From contig CP136062.1 in NCBI GenBank assembly GCA_032622095.1, positions 152,826,875 through 152,890,874 of the forward strand: a stretch of DNA of 64,000 bases, written 5' to 3'. Positions 12,611 through 24,590 of the stretch are shown one piece after another. Below the pieces are notes generated by a model. That model worked only from the letters and a program-made list of their open reading frames with translations, had not been told where the DNA came from and ran no database searches. A program made the translations under genes and the position numbers. Position 1 is the first letter of the stretch. Each line of letters opens with the position of its first letter. This stretch comes from Siphonodentalium dalli (lineage: Eukaryota > Mollusca > Scaphopoda > Gadilida > Siphonodentaliidae).

Positions 12611-13745
12611 GGGTGCATTTACATTGCTATAGAACTGTACACAGATCTACACGCAGACTAGTGTAACGGGTTGATATAGAAATGCACACAGAATGAAAAC
12701 GGTATTAGTTCGTGTGAGTAAAAATCGTGTCCGCTATACGTCACGGTCAACGCCGAATCATTGTGACAGGCAAATCTGTTTTGATTAATTGTTACTCGGG
12801 CTTGGCGAATGTGTTTTAGCGTTCGTTGTCATTTCAACCCGTGTATTTCGAATATTGAACACGGACAGGGACGTGGCAACTTTGGTCAAAATTTTCAACA
12901 GTTGGAAATTTCATACCTGACATAACATTAGTTGTAATTTCCAAACCAACAATGGGTTTAAAATTATCTTGTAGTTTGATTTTCAAACATTATATTGGGG
13001 GGTATTGTTTTCGGACCAATATTTGCATAATTTCCTACTTTTTATCAAAATTTTGGGCTGGAATGGCCATCAGCTGGAAGTTTTCCAACCTTATGGGGGC
13101 GGGTGTCAGGTTAGAATTTCCAACACTTGGAAAGATTGTGTCCTGGTCCCTCCCCGTGGCCAGTCAAAAACTGCTAGTTAATTTAAGAAAAAAATATTGT
13201 CCTACATTTGGTCAACATTGCCATTGGAATTGTCATCAGTTGGAATTTCTACTACATTTGGTCAAATAAAGGGTGTTGTAGGGTGGATACCCATTTCATA
13301 CAGATCCAAAATGGCCACCGCCCAGATGGTGTCAAACAGGAGACCTATAGATATATAGATTATCACCTGAAATCCTAAATATTGGTGGAATCGCCATCTA
13401 AAGTTGCATGTATGGGTGCTCTCTATAGCCTCTCTATTTGTGCACATGTGCACGGTTGTTTGTTGTGTATTCCTATGCGATTTTCATTCTTTCTTCGAAC
13501 CATTATCAAGTGGTATAAGGATACACTTTAAATACATGCGGCACATACCAAATCGCTGTTGTCTGCTGATAGTTGATCCATTTTTATGTCTGGCCTAAAT
13601 TGACACGACTCGTAATGAATTGTCAATTACCAGAGTGCTGATCAGCGCGCGTTCACTATTAGTAATTATGTTGTGATCACAGTAATGCGCGACACGTGAC
13701 TTCATACAGATCTGTACACAGTTCTATATCAGTGTAAATGCACCC
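12611..13745. mobile_element. Harbinger-like element with 37-bp terminal inverted repeats
   Basis: The left end GGGTGCATTTACATTGCTAT matches the inverted right end (GGGTGCATTTACACTGATAT), continuing through AGAACTG..ACAGATCT. The flanks are TTA on both sides (12608-12610 and 13746-13748). It is 1,135 bp long with no transposase frame; the interior is noncoding. Confidence 0.65.
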
Positions 13746-14115
13746 TTAGAAATGTTATAAACTTAACCTTATTCTACATTAAAATGTAACAAATTAATTT
13801 AATAACATTTCATTTATAACTTAAAAGTTTGTACATCATGTTTACTATCCATTATTATTGTTCATCAATCATCTTTTATTAACTGTGCTTTTCTTAACCA
13901 GATTATCAATCATGTATGCATGTACAATATTTAATTTATCTCACTCTTCTGAATAAATATGTATTGCGCTGAAGATCAGATTTCCTGATAAAACCATTTG
14001 AATCATGTGGTATGGTATAGTTGGGCAAAGTGAAAAAATGTTAGATTGTTAGATGTTAAAAATTATGTTAATTGGGCCCGGAAGATTTACCCCATCTTTA
14101 AAATATAATACTTAC

Positions 14116-14204
14116 TTATGTAAAATAGTACGTGCGGAATGTGCCTCTAATGGATGCTTTGGATTTCACAATGGTGTTACCATCTTTCTCTTTTGGAGCA
14201 TATC
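14116..14204 (-). pseudogene. pseudogene block 4
   Basis: Strong acceptor GTACATTTTTCAG and consensus donor GTAAGT, 89 nt, phase 1 to 0. Phase 1 is the only open phase and is the one delivered by block 3. It reads GYAPKEKDGNTIVKSKASIR... and its last codon before the donor is TAA. Confidence 0.5.
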
Positions 14205-14745
14205 CTGAAAAATGTACAGCAAAGGGAAAAATTGACAAAAGAGTAAGAGTCAAAAGTTCAACTTCTTTGAGTGATTATCTTACTTTAATAAACTTTGCTG
14301 TTAAGATTGTCTGGCAACCTTTGCTAAAGAGTGTTTAGTGATGTTCATTGCATTTACTGTTTTTCAGATATCCCTATTGTAGGGGCGTCGTTAATTCAGA
14401 AACATTCGTAATATGTTATCATCCATTACATAGACAGAACATAACGTGCATCTTAATATCGAATGGGTTGTGTATGGTGCAAGCCTTGCACGGAAATATT
14501 TTATGAGAGTGTAGCTCAAGCGAAATGTAAATATGCGCCATCAATAGCGAGTTATAAAAGAATCAAGATTATGATGCATGGTGTGCTCTGTATTTATTCT
14601 ACACCTTTGTGTCAGATAAGTTCAATCCATGACAATCCCTGTCATTGATACTATAAAGAACCTCGTGAAATCAAAAGTTAAAAACTGATATCGGGCAAAT
14701 TGGTCGGAATCTGTTGCCAATGATCTAAGTTTCTTCTATAGCTAC

Positions 14746-14941
14746 CTTTATTGTAATTTAAGTCTGATGAATAACTGATCACTGGAAGCGGATCAATGCT
14801 CATCAATGTTCTTGGCGACAATGTCAACATAAATATTTCCGGCTTATATTCCACTAGAGGTATACAATATGTATTCAATGGCTGAGATTGCGTTGAATAC
14901 ATGTGCCTCGTGTCAATTGATATTGAATACATTTGTTGTTT
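14746..14941 (-). pseudogene. pseudogene block 3
   Basis: Acceptor TTTTTGGCTGAG, donor AAAG|GTAGCT, 196 nt, phase 0 to 1, uninterrupted. It reads KQQMYSISIDTRHMYSTQSQ and on to DPLPVISYSSDLNYNK. Confidence 0.5.
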
Positions 14942-15177
14942 CTCAGCCAAAAATACAAGGTTGTTATGGAATCACAATGAGACAGTTACTCAATAACATA
15001 GTTATGATGTCCTAATACCTGTTAACTCTGCAACAAGGCTTGACACTTTCTTTCGTCTGCCACCAACAGTCAGCTATTTTGAGGGTTAGGTTTTCATCAT
15101 GATTATTTGTGGTCTTATCATGACTTTTTGGCCTTCTTTGACAAGTTCTTGTCGTGTGACATCAAGTCACTGTAAAG

Positions 15178-15245
15178 TTAAAGATACGGGCGGCGTTGGT
15201 GGTGGGTATGCTGTTAAAATATTCACCTCCGTCAAAAACCGCCAC
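15178..15245 (+). mobile_element. family 3 MITE, left-end fragment
   Basis: TTAAAGATACGGGCGGCG and the next 50 bp match the left end of the 6648 copy, then stop. Confidence 0.65.
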
Positions 15246-15549
15246 TTTCATTTTTGTTGGAATGGATAGAAAAATCCAGAATATGGATCTGAGGCCATGG
15301 TTAATTAATTTCATGGTATCACCGCTTTTCCTTTTTTATTTTTGGCAGAAAATAAAAAGGAATTTAATATATATTGGCAAATTCAGAATTCCATTGTCCC
15401 ATTAATAAGAGTGTCCCTTGTAAAGATTCAGTCAGGAACATTTACTCTTAGTCCCTAGACAGACGCTTCATTTACTTAAATTGAATATAAACAATATTGA
15501 TGTTAATATCTGTTATATTACAATTTGTGAATAATTTAATAATAATGAA

Positions 15550-15937
15550 TTAACCCTTTACCCAACAAACCGGCCAAAAACGGCCAAATAAAGCTTCAAC
15601 AGCCTAAATTATCTTGGGTCTGTCTCAATAAAACCATACAAATATGGATATCATTGGAACCGGCTCATTGACCACATTGTAATGGTTACAGTTATTCCCT
15701 GTGCCAATGCATTCTCTTATATATGCGAGTCGACCATAGGTCGCCTCGCATATATAAGAGAATGCATTGGCCTAAAAAAATCTGTTTTTAACACTTTTTA
15801 CCATTTTTTCTTACATTCTTTAACAATTTTATAATTTTTAATGTTTTAAGCCAATGCATTCTCTTATATATGCGAGGCGACTCGCATATATAAGAGAATG
15901 CATTGGCACAGGGCCCTTCTGTTGGGTAAAGTGTTAA
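15550..15937 (+). mobile_element. TTAA MITE, family 1 (CCCTTTACCCAACA ends)
   Basis: TTAA flanks inverted ends CCCTTTACCCAACA, as in piggyBac-type insertion. Inside are two long hairpins built from CCAATGCATTCTCTTATATA..GCGAG arms. Confidence 0.88.
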
Positions 15938-16107
15938 AAGCTTTCTAGTAGTCCTAGATGTAAGGGATCTACTTAGAAATAAACAGGAACATGGTGCCCC
16001 CAATTGGCTTTCTAATCTGTTTGGTGATATTAAATTATGATGAGAATAAACAGGCACAAAATATTAAGGGAACAATATGAACTAGAAAATCGTAGCTAGG
16101 TATTCAC

Positions 16108-16488
16108 CCTTGTCTTTGAGTGTTGTTGAAGCAACCTGGACTGTTGATGTCCACTGGCCACCTGAGAAACTATGCCGCTTTTCTGTGTTTCTGATTAGGT
16201 TCACAATTCTACTTTCAATGGGATGATTTTAGTATCCTTGAGGGTTGTATCAAAATCTTTCTTCTAACCCAGCAATCTGTCTCCTGTATATATCAAATGT
16301 TTTCAAACCGATAGCACGTTGCATGAGGATGGAATCTTTCACTCTCTCAGAGATCAATTATGGCTTGCCATTGATCACCTCACCATGATCACCTTTGATG
16401 GAAACTCTCCATTTTGTGACATCAGATAAATGTATCTTCGCTGTGATAACTGGGCAATTATGCAATCGTTTCTTGCTGTCAGTACAAC
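16108..16488 (-). pseudogene. pseudogene block 2 with frameshifts
   Basis: Acceptor GTCATTCAG, phase 0, matching the previous donor. It reads VVLTARNDCIIAQLSQRRYI and on to NGEFPSK, then needs a one-base shift to continue as GDHGEVINGKP, a TAA, and LISERVKDSILMQRAIGLKT. Further shifts are needed to read DTTLKDTKIIPLKVEL and VNLIRNTEKRHSFSGGQW. The right border is uncertain (donor GTGAAT or read-out to 16085). Confidence 0.5.
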
Positions 16489-16725
16489 CTGAATGACACA
16501 AAACACAAATTGTCTGAGATGCATGTAAATGAACAGATTTGTAAGCGGTGTACAGTCACACAAATGTTTGGGGTATTTCTATTTATCAATCTATACTAAT
16601 CTAATAAAATTCAGTTTTGTTTGCTTGTATGTTTGTTTATTTATCTGTCCGGTTATAGACGACCAAACGGCTGGACCGTCGGAGCTGAAAATTTGTGGGA
16701 TGCATCATAGGATGGTGCAGTTCTA

Positions 16726-17345
16726 TTAACAGGGCACTAATAATTAATTTAACAAAATAAATAATTATATACTCAAAATAGTTTGAATCTGGTTGTTGGA
16801 AATTGATTGATAGGGTAAATTGACCAAAGGAGTGTCATCGGATAGCTGTCGTTAACATCAGACAACTTAAAGGGGCACTAATAAACACATAGGAGTAATA
16901 AAGAGTGTTCCCGATCAGCATGGGTGATATGTAGGACAATTTGTCATTTCATCCAACTAAAATATATTTATTGTTATTACCTTTTGTTATATCTTAGAGA
17001 TAATTGAGTTTGAAGAAGCTCATCATAGCGAATATGTTTCAAATCTTTATAAGCATGGGTCAACTCACATTTATTGCACAACAGTACAAAACAGGTACCC
17101 TCCTGGTTTTTTACAATGTGGCCATATATGGTGAATATTGGTACATAATGTCACAGGAGTGACAGTAACAGGAGTGACATATTTGGCAGTTGATGAACAA
17201 TATATATTCACCCATTAGCATGTGATCAACAGTGTTTATTATAAGCTCAGAAGATATGTGAGGAAATTGGCACACATAGGTAATTTTACATGGAGTAGGT
17301 GCCATTGATATCATATGACTTAAAGAGGCACTACCAATTGGCAAT
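16726..17345. mobile_element. TTAA element, family 6, degenerate copy
   Basis: TTAACAGGGCACTAATAATT and the AGACAACTTAAAGGGGCACT motif match the 11822 element; the right end is eroded. It sits inside an intron of the minus-strand pseudogene. Confidence 0.5.
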
Positions 17346-17366
17346 AATAATTGATAATTTTCATAC

Positions 17367-17708
17367 CTGAGTTACATTGACCAACTCCACCACATTTTCT
17401 TGTACAGTTGCTGTAGCCAGAGCAGTAAAGAACAACAGTTACCACTGCAATATCCGTGCCATTAAAACCCGTAGATAAAATTCTCTTTGTCGTTCTTTCC
17501 CAGCTTCAGTCAATGTGAATACATCACTGAATTTGTTTCTCGAGTGAAGAACATGTTCATTTCCTTTCTTCTTCTGATAGAACTTTAAGTCTTTATTGTC
17601 CACTAATGTTACAAGTTCTTTTCGCACGTTTCTCTTCAATCTATTGAGATTATAATTCTCTATCAGGGGATGTGAAGAGAGGAACTCTTCAAGAGATTCA
17701 GCCCCACA
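17367..17708 (-). pseudogene. pseudogene block 1
   Basis: Open from 17708 (ESLEEFLSSHPLIENYNLNR...) through RVLMARILQW. It is then broken by a TAA at 17441-17439 and continues in the same frame (LLFFTALATATVQENVVELV...) to a good donor CAG|GTATGA, phase 0. The left border of the exon is not certain. Confidence 0.5.
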
Positions 17709-17779
17709 TTACAAATTAACGCATCACTTGATTGATCTCCGTCCATTACCTCTATAAATTATTATTTAAGGAACAGTTG

Positions 17780-18179
17780 TTAACCCTTTACCCAACAAAC
17801 CGGCCAAAAACGGCCAAATAAAGCTTCAACAGCCTAAAATATCTTCGGTCTGTCTCAATAGAACCATACAAATATGGATATCATTGGAACCGGCTCCTTG
17901 ACCACATTGTGATAGTTACAGTTATGCCCTGTGCCAATGCATTCTCTTATATATGCGAGTCGACCATATGTCGCCTCGCATATATAAGAGAATGCATTGG
18001 CCTAAATAAAATCTTTTTTTAACACTTTTTACCATTTTTTCTTACATTCTTTAACAATTTTATAATTTTTAATGTGTTAAGCCAATGCATTCTCTTATAT
18101 ATGCGAGGCGACCTATGGTCGACTCGCATATATAAGAGAATGCATTGGCACAGGGCCCTTCTGTTGGGTAAAGGGTTAA
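17780..18179 (+). mobile_element. TTAA MITE, family 1
   Basis: A 400-bp copy with perfect TTAA at both ends, hairpins at about 17934-18002 and 18081-18150, and an A/T-rich spacer between them. Confidence 0.9.
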
Positions 18180-18439
18180 GATAATCATAACTATGCCATA
18201 TAGTGAACATTTTACTCATACTCTAGGGATTCCAATAAACATATGGGGTGGAATAATTAATAGTATGGGGGAATTTTCTCAAATGTAAACAATAGTACAG
18301 GGGTGAAATAATAGGGTCATTTCCCAACATTCTTTGTTTAGAACCAAGAGCAGTTGTGTTAACTAACCCTTGTCTGATTCTTAATAATAATTTTACCTTG
18401 AAGTGGCTGTTGTATGAAAATAATTGTTTAGGGACCAAA

Positions 18440-20050
18440 TGAGCAGCATATAGGCAGAAACAGGGGGGATTTTACTTGAAATTTAATAAGAATGCCCATA
18501 TGTTTATTTGGATCCGGGAATAAAATTCCCACCTTGGGTATCCCCCCATGACAAATATGTTTTTATATCTTGTTCGTAATCAATAAATAGCTGTAGGAAA
18601 CACTTGACTGTGCGTCATAACAGTACATAATTCCGGTTGTTGCGGATGAGACGGGTGGGGGTACCCGGCTCTGGCCAAAAATAAAAAAGACCAACCCCTG
18701 GCATACCCCCACCACTATCGTTGACCACATAGCACTGGGGTTCAGAATATGCTTTCAGTACTGTTTGATTTTGTGTGATTATGGAAAAAGATCAGAATTT
18801 AAGGATTTTTCTGCTACAGCCTACAGGGTAAACCATTGTGGAACTATATACCCATGCAAGGGTTGGTGGGGTAAGCACCGAGAATTATATGAAAATGTTT
18901 TCCCACATAATTCAAGTGATAATGAACAAGATCAGATAAACAGACTGGTACTAAGCTTCTGTGCTTGGGCAGTATATACACCCCTTCCACTGCATGGTAT
19001 ACATCCTCCCCAACATACACACACAAGCTTGCACACCACATCCATGCATTGACAGACAGATAGGCAACTCTTGGTATGGAGGATGAAATATATATCTGTA
19101 CAGAAACTCGATAAAGTCTTTTATACGGAACATTGTTTTCAATTTGGGTGATTTGGACTGAGAACAAGTTAACAATAATACTCTCTTTTTTATTACATTG
19201 AGATTCGAATGGATGTGGACTCGAGCATGCTTTCGAATACCGACCGCTTCGAGAGATAGATATCGTACGCGATCCATTCCAATGTGAATGAGTGGTTGGG
19301 GGGGGGGGGCTAGCCCGGGATTGTCGGAAGGACCGAATGGTCATCCCCTTATTCCCTAATTACGCTATCCGATACTGTATTATACTTGAGGTTTGTTAAC
19401 GAAATGTGGTGTCAAACTGTCTTTCACAATAAGTGTCAGTGTTGTCCGTTATTTGCTATACTCTTATCTTTTAAATTCATATCACGTTGATAAAGTTGCA
19501 AACACTGATTGACCATTGCCATTACCAATACACAAGTTTTTAACGAAATTTTCAGATAACGGATAATTTTTTACTTTTATAGACAACAACAAAATAACAT
19601 CGAGGGTTGTTTACAAGAAAAGAGTTATCTGCCCAAGCTCAATTATACCGGTAGCTGTCACACAGAATATGTGACACAATCATCATGATAATGCCGGACA
19701 ATGATGCTTCCCTTCAACTTGATCAAGCCTTCAATGCCAAGTTGCAATGATGATAAATACAAGCTTGCAAGTTGCCAAAGGAAAGTTAGTTAGAATACGC
19801 TCTAACATTAAATTATTAAAACCACTTATAGTATCATTAATATCATTATAAATTGTTTGTTTTAGGATACGACTATCGGTCATCTGCGTTGACCATGTTA
19901 CTGTAGGACTGTTTTTTGCTGAATTCTATCCACATATTTATCAAATAATATAATAAAATTCTGGAAATTATTGTGGGGGTGGCGCCACCTTGCCCCCCCC
20001 CCCCCACCAGTTCGTACGTGCCTGTTCCAATTAAGCACCTGCATGTGCTT
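18440..20050. other. no gene seen
   Basis: This holds a G-run at about 19300 and a C-run at about 19995; open frames overlap on both strands without splice or family support. Confidence 0.5.
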
Positions 20051-20059
20051 TCGTTTCAG

Positions 20060-20225
20060 ATCTCAAACCGGGACTGCCAGTTTAATTGTGGGACTAATGA
20101 ATGGAGGTCATGTGACTTCTGAGGAAGCCATTTTATTTTGTGTTGGCATCTTGCGACTTCCGGGAGATGTCAAACCTTTAAATGTCGCCTTCCTTGTTGC
20201 TGAGCAGAACGAAACGGTATAATTA
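20060..20225. promoter_or_regulatory. candidate head-to-head promoter / 5' leader
   Basis: This short, less AT-rich segment carries a TCATGTGAC E-box-like site, a GCCATTTT (YY1-like) site and an ACTTCCGG ETS site, typical of housekeeping start regions. On the plus strand it ends at a possible donor ACG|GTATAA; on the minus strand an ATG follows the ETS site closely. It lies between the minus-strand pseudogene and CCDC186, whose first coding exon needs an upstream leader exon. Confidence 0.25.
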
Positions 20226-21254
20226 TCATACCGAATGAAATGAAATTGTTACAATTATAATTTATAGTGGTTAAATATATTCGCACGATATCTTGCTTAA
20301 GAATTTAACGCATCACCTTATTTCGAGGTGTTTTTGTAATTGTATCCACAATTCCAGGATTCCGACCAATGCAAAACTCGATTCACCTCTCGCTTCACCT
20401 AGCCTCCTAGGCCTATCCTTCCTGACCTGAGGTTTCTCTAACCTCTCCATCATTCTGTAAGTGTAATTTGTAAAGGCCAACTTAAGGTGTAATCTGTTAG
20501 TAATTGTTAATAACTTTATCCTGAAATTGCGCAAGCTTTAGGCTACTGTTAGGAAAAGCAGTTCGTTATTGATTATCCGGGGCATGCATGGCGAATCCTG
20601 TAGGTTAGAAGGAACTGCATATGTACTCTGTGTACTAGTAGACTTAACCATGTGAGTGAGTTTATTCAACCCTACAGTCATCCAGGCAGTAACGGGTCAC
20701 ATACAGTAACGTGTCAATTGCTGTTTATCAATCATTTAATATGGCAAAAGCCGGAGATGCACTTGATCTTCCAAAATCCTAATATTGATTCTTGAGAATG
20801 AATGCTAGTTAATGTGTTGGAGATCATGTGCAATTTGTGGCAAGTTCTGATGGTAATTTCCGATTTGATTCATTCTTTCTGATGGCTGGTGGAAATGCAT
20901 CGGAAGAAAGTAGGTAAATAAAATATGTCAAGTTTTAGATCGGTGGTTGACAAAAACAAAACAGAATAAAATACACCCAAACTAACCACTGTAAAATATT
21001 AACAAACTATTGCTTTTTCAACTCCCAGACCCGCATAAAAGTTAAATGTGTAAAATTTTAATTTGTTTCGACCTACTACTGTCATCAACAGCAGGTCACA
21101 TGTTTTTGTTGACAATCAATCGCTTGTGCAATCACGAACTGAATAAAAAGGTGTCAATTGAATTCTAATTATTAGCATACCTTGGAAAAATAATTTAATA
21201 AAACATAGTATTACAATAGTAATTATCCTACCCTTATTCCATTCTATAAATTGT

Positions 21255-23097
21255 GAAAAGAAAACATCAAAACCCTTCTGGAGCTACATGAAGGCCCGAA
21301 AATAAGAAAGAACAGGTACGCCACCGCTAAAAACAGGAACATCACTCACAAACGATGCAAAAGAGAAAGCGGGGGTTACTAAATAAGCAATTCCAGTCGG
21401 TATTCACCATAGACACTAACGAAGACGTCGAAGAGCTACCATCCATACCACAAAACAGTGTAAACATCAAACCACTGGAAATCACAGAAGAAGGAATAAA
21501 GAAACTCCTGGAAGATATAAAACCATCAAAGGCACCAGGTCCAGACAACATCCCTAACAAAGTACTCAAATTACTGGCCAACATACTAGCGAAACCCATC
21601 ACCACCATATTCAACAAATCTATAGAGACCGGCACCCTTCCAGAAGACTGGCTGAACACAAACATAACACCAGTTTATAAGAAAGGAGAAGTTCACCAAC
21701 CATCCAACTACAGACCAGTATCACTCACTTCAACATGCTGTAAGCTACTAGAGCACGTCCTGTGTAGACACATCCGCGACCACCTGGAACTCTGCAACCT
21801 ACTGACTGATAGAAACCACGGATTTAGATCTGGCCACTCATGTGTAACCCAGCTTGTAAACACCACACAAGATCTACTATCGTCCTTTGACTCGGAGAAA
21901 CAAACCGATATGGCAATCCTCGATTTTTCCAAAGCATTTGACACGGTACCACACCAGAGTCTACTATACAAACTGAAATCATACGGAATCACAGAACCAA
22001 TACACACCTGGCTGACAAGCTTCCTAACAAAAAGGCATATGAGAGTAGTGTTGGAAGGAGAAACATCCAAAAGTGTTTCAGTGGGATCGGGAGTACCCCA
22101 AGGCACAGTACTAGGACCTCTACTATTCCTCTGCCACATCAATGACCTTCCACAATCAGTCAAATCAGAAGTAAGACTCTTTTCTGATGACTGCATACTA
22201 TACCGCCAGATAAATGGCCACCAAGACCACATCCAACTACAACAGGATTTGACATCACTAGAAGAATGGGCGAAAACCTGGGGGATGAGATTCAATGCTG
22301 GAAAATGCTCCATAATGTCCATGAAGAACAAGGACAAGAACAAAACATCGTTCATCTACCAGCTTGACCATCAAATTCTGCAATCAGCCAAACAAAGTGT
22401 CTACCTTGGACTGACCATCACAGACGACCTAAAATGGTCAATGCACATATCCAAGATCACTGGAAGGGCCAATAGCACCTTAGGCTTCCTACGCAGAAAC
22501 TTACGAAGAGCGGACAGTAAATCCAGAGAGACCGCATATAGAGCTATGGTGAGAACATCACTCGAATATGGAGCAGAAATATGGGACCCCGCCGCAGTAG
22601 GAGAAATAGAGAAGTTAGAGAAAGTGCAGAGAAGAGCTGCAAGATTCATCACCAACAACTATAGAGACCGGGAAAAAGGCGCAGTAACCAGCATGATTGA
22701 TGGCCTACGGTTAGACTCACTAGAGATCCGCAGAAAGATGAATCTTGAGAATAGAACTCTTCGGCAAGGTGGTTGAGGGGATAATCCCAGCCATACACAC
22801 ACATGATTTACTAAAGGATAAGAAAGGAAGAAAAATTCGAGCAAAAAAGTTTCCAGACCACAAAAGTGATAACATAATTTCGAGCCAAGAGTGTATCAAC
22901 TCACGATCGTTCGAACCAATAAGAGCTAACACGGAGCAATATAAACATTCATTCTTCGTGAGAACGATCAGGGACTGGAACAGTATTGAAGATTACACAT
23001 GCTCGGGGAATACAACAGGAGAAACACCAGAGTAGTAGCAACGACACGACAACAGCCGAGAGGCTCCTGCACCGAAATAATACAGATACAGTGATAT
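21255..23097 (+). mobile_element. 5'-truncated non-LTR retrotransposon (Jockey/CR1-like superfamily)
   Basis: Homology starts abruptly at about 21255 (KKTSKPFWSYMKARK) inside the region before the reverse transcriptase; the endonuclease domain is missing. The reverse transcriptase is followed by the C-terminal thumb-like region and a short 3' end with GAAATAATACAGATACAG. Truncation at the 5' end is the usual result of target-primed reverse transcription. The clade cannot be fixed without a tree. Confidence 0.9.
21355..23035 (+). pseudogene. reverse transcriptase of the non-LTR element, frameshifted
   Basis: The main open frame (21355-22776, 473 codons) has the RT blocks in order: LEDIKPSKAPGPDNIPNKVL, then YRPVSLTSTCCKLLEHVL, motif A AILDFSKAFDTVPH (Asp190), GVPQGTVLGPLLFL, and motif C LFSDDCILY (Asp278-Asp279; Ser in place of the usual Ala). 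Upstream coding is in another frame: a TAA at 21303 and one extra base in the G5 run at 21371-21375 separate it. Near 22740 another one-base shift moves the C-terminal part into the frame 22745-23035 (ending FVRTIRDWNSIEDYTCSGNT...). The catalytic Asp residues are intact, but at least two shifts and a stop make a functional product unlikely. Confidence 0.9.
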
Positions 23098-23462
23098 TAA
23101 ACGTTGGTTTAATAACAGGAAATAGTGGCAGGTGACCTTTGACTTTTGGTTTGTCGTCTGTTTACATTCCGTAAATATTCTTCTCAAAATACTATGGCTT
23201 CCAATATTTTTCCAACAAAACTCTAACGAATGAAGAGGTTGAAAAGTTGTTTCATTAAATGTACGCCATTAAAGTCTTTATTTATCTGGGACTATTTCTT
23301 TATGTGGGCAAACAATGCATAGTTATGTGAAACGTCGTCGCAGGCCTTATAGAGCCGATGTTAGTTTGCACGTCCCATTTGTTGATTTAAGTATGTTTTG
23401 TCGAGGTTTTGGATCATGCAATAAATAGAATCTACAACTCGTCCCCAGTTTATAGTGGTATT

Positions 23463-24570
23463 TAGGGCTGGGCGATATTGGCCCCAAACAATATCGCGAT
23501 ATTATGGTGATATTATTTTGGTATATAACAATTGGTAAGTACAATGTATAATATATGCAATATTTCATGAATAAAGTTAGCACAATACATCCTTACATTT
23601 TATTTACGATTTGTGGGTCATGCGAGGTTGTGTAAATGTGTATTGAACAATTATCAGTAACATCACAGTATATATCATGACCACTCGTCTGCAACAATTG
23701 ACAGTTTGCCGACAGAGAAAACAATAACGTTAAAACAAAGGGATATAATCATATAACAAGGCCCACATGAGTTTTCGCATAAATTTTTAGAGTTATATCC
23801 CTTCGACCATAGCGCTCAACACCACACATTAAGCACCGCATTCGGTTTCAAATTTCAAATTTATTTATTCGTGAGGAATTGGTTGTTTGTGAGACTATTT
23901 ATTAGTGGTAATTGGTAGCACCGTTAGACTTCAATGTACATATACGGCAGCCCTGGGAATTAGCGTAGACAATGGGCAGTGCCGAGGCAAAAGCCGACGT
24001 GAAATGAATTTGCGTCAGCATTTTTATAGCCGAGGAAAATAAAATAGACATGTTCAATTAGTTTGTGAATTTGACGTTCGTTGAAGCGATAGCAATGCCA
24101 TGATCCGTACGGCACATGTCCACAAAATAATTTTACTCGCAATTTGCACGATCAGCTAGTGTGGTCAATATAAAATCTGACATCGTAATCCGTCTCCAAG
24201 CAACCGTTTGGAGCAAGTTGCACCAACTTGAAAGGAGGTCATTGTGCCAGTCGCATGTGTGCCACATACCAATCTCACAATGTAGCCAACTGATGCTAGC
24301 GCTTTGATGTTTCCGATGAAGTATATCCAACTGGACAAGCACGTGCTCCGTTGTTTTTAAACTTTTTCGACTGTGTATTTCTTGGAAGTTTGGGACTATT
24401 ATAGTTACTCTAACTTCCATGTTTGTTGGGACCATATGATGGGTTTTAACCTACATGGAGAATATTATAACTTGGGACATATTACGATATTTTTATTTAA
24501 GACAATATTATTGACGATATCAAAATTAAAACCGGCTATACCCGATATATCGTCATATCGCCCAGCACTA
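23463..24570. mobile_element. hAT-type element, 8-bp target duplication GTGGTATT
   Basis: The ends are TAGGGCTGGGCGATATTG and, inverted, TAGTGCTGGGCGATATGA, with ATATCG-rich subterminal sequence. GTGGTATT flanks both ends (23455-23462 and 24571-24578). It is 1,108 bp with no transposase. Confidence 0.85.
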
Positions 24571-24590
24571 GTGGTATTTACAAAACTCGT

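Larger units (their letters stand above)
1609..17708 (-). pseudogene. decayed multi-exon gene, product not recognised
   Basis: Eight exon-like blocks on the minus strand (17367-17708, 16108-16488, 14746-14941, 14116-14204, 9742-10011, 5756-5852, 5364-5480, 1609-1848) have AG/GT borders. Five of the seven junctions agree in phase; the second and the last do not. The translated blocks read like ordinary soluble protein with charged helical segments. Four in-frame TAA codons (ending at 17439, about 16360, 14116 and 1726) and frameshifts in the second block argue that the gene is dead. The introns hold several TTAA MITEs, two Harbinger-like elements and satellites. I do not recognise the family. 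What is seen: splice sites, phases, stops. What is inferred: that the blocks belong to one gene. It lies head to head with CCDC186. Confidence 0.55.

Noticed and set aside
14129-14242. Plus-strand exon containing PSFSFG, recalling SHIPPO repeats
   Set aside because: The minus strand has a stronger acceptor and a consensus GTAAGT donor, and its phase fits the neighbouring block.
21342-22658. Minus-strand open frames opposite the reverse transcriptase
   Set aside because: They are shadows of the RT reading frame.
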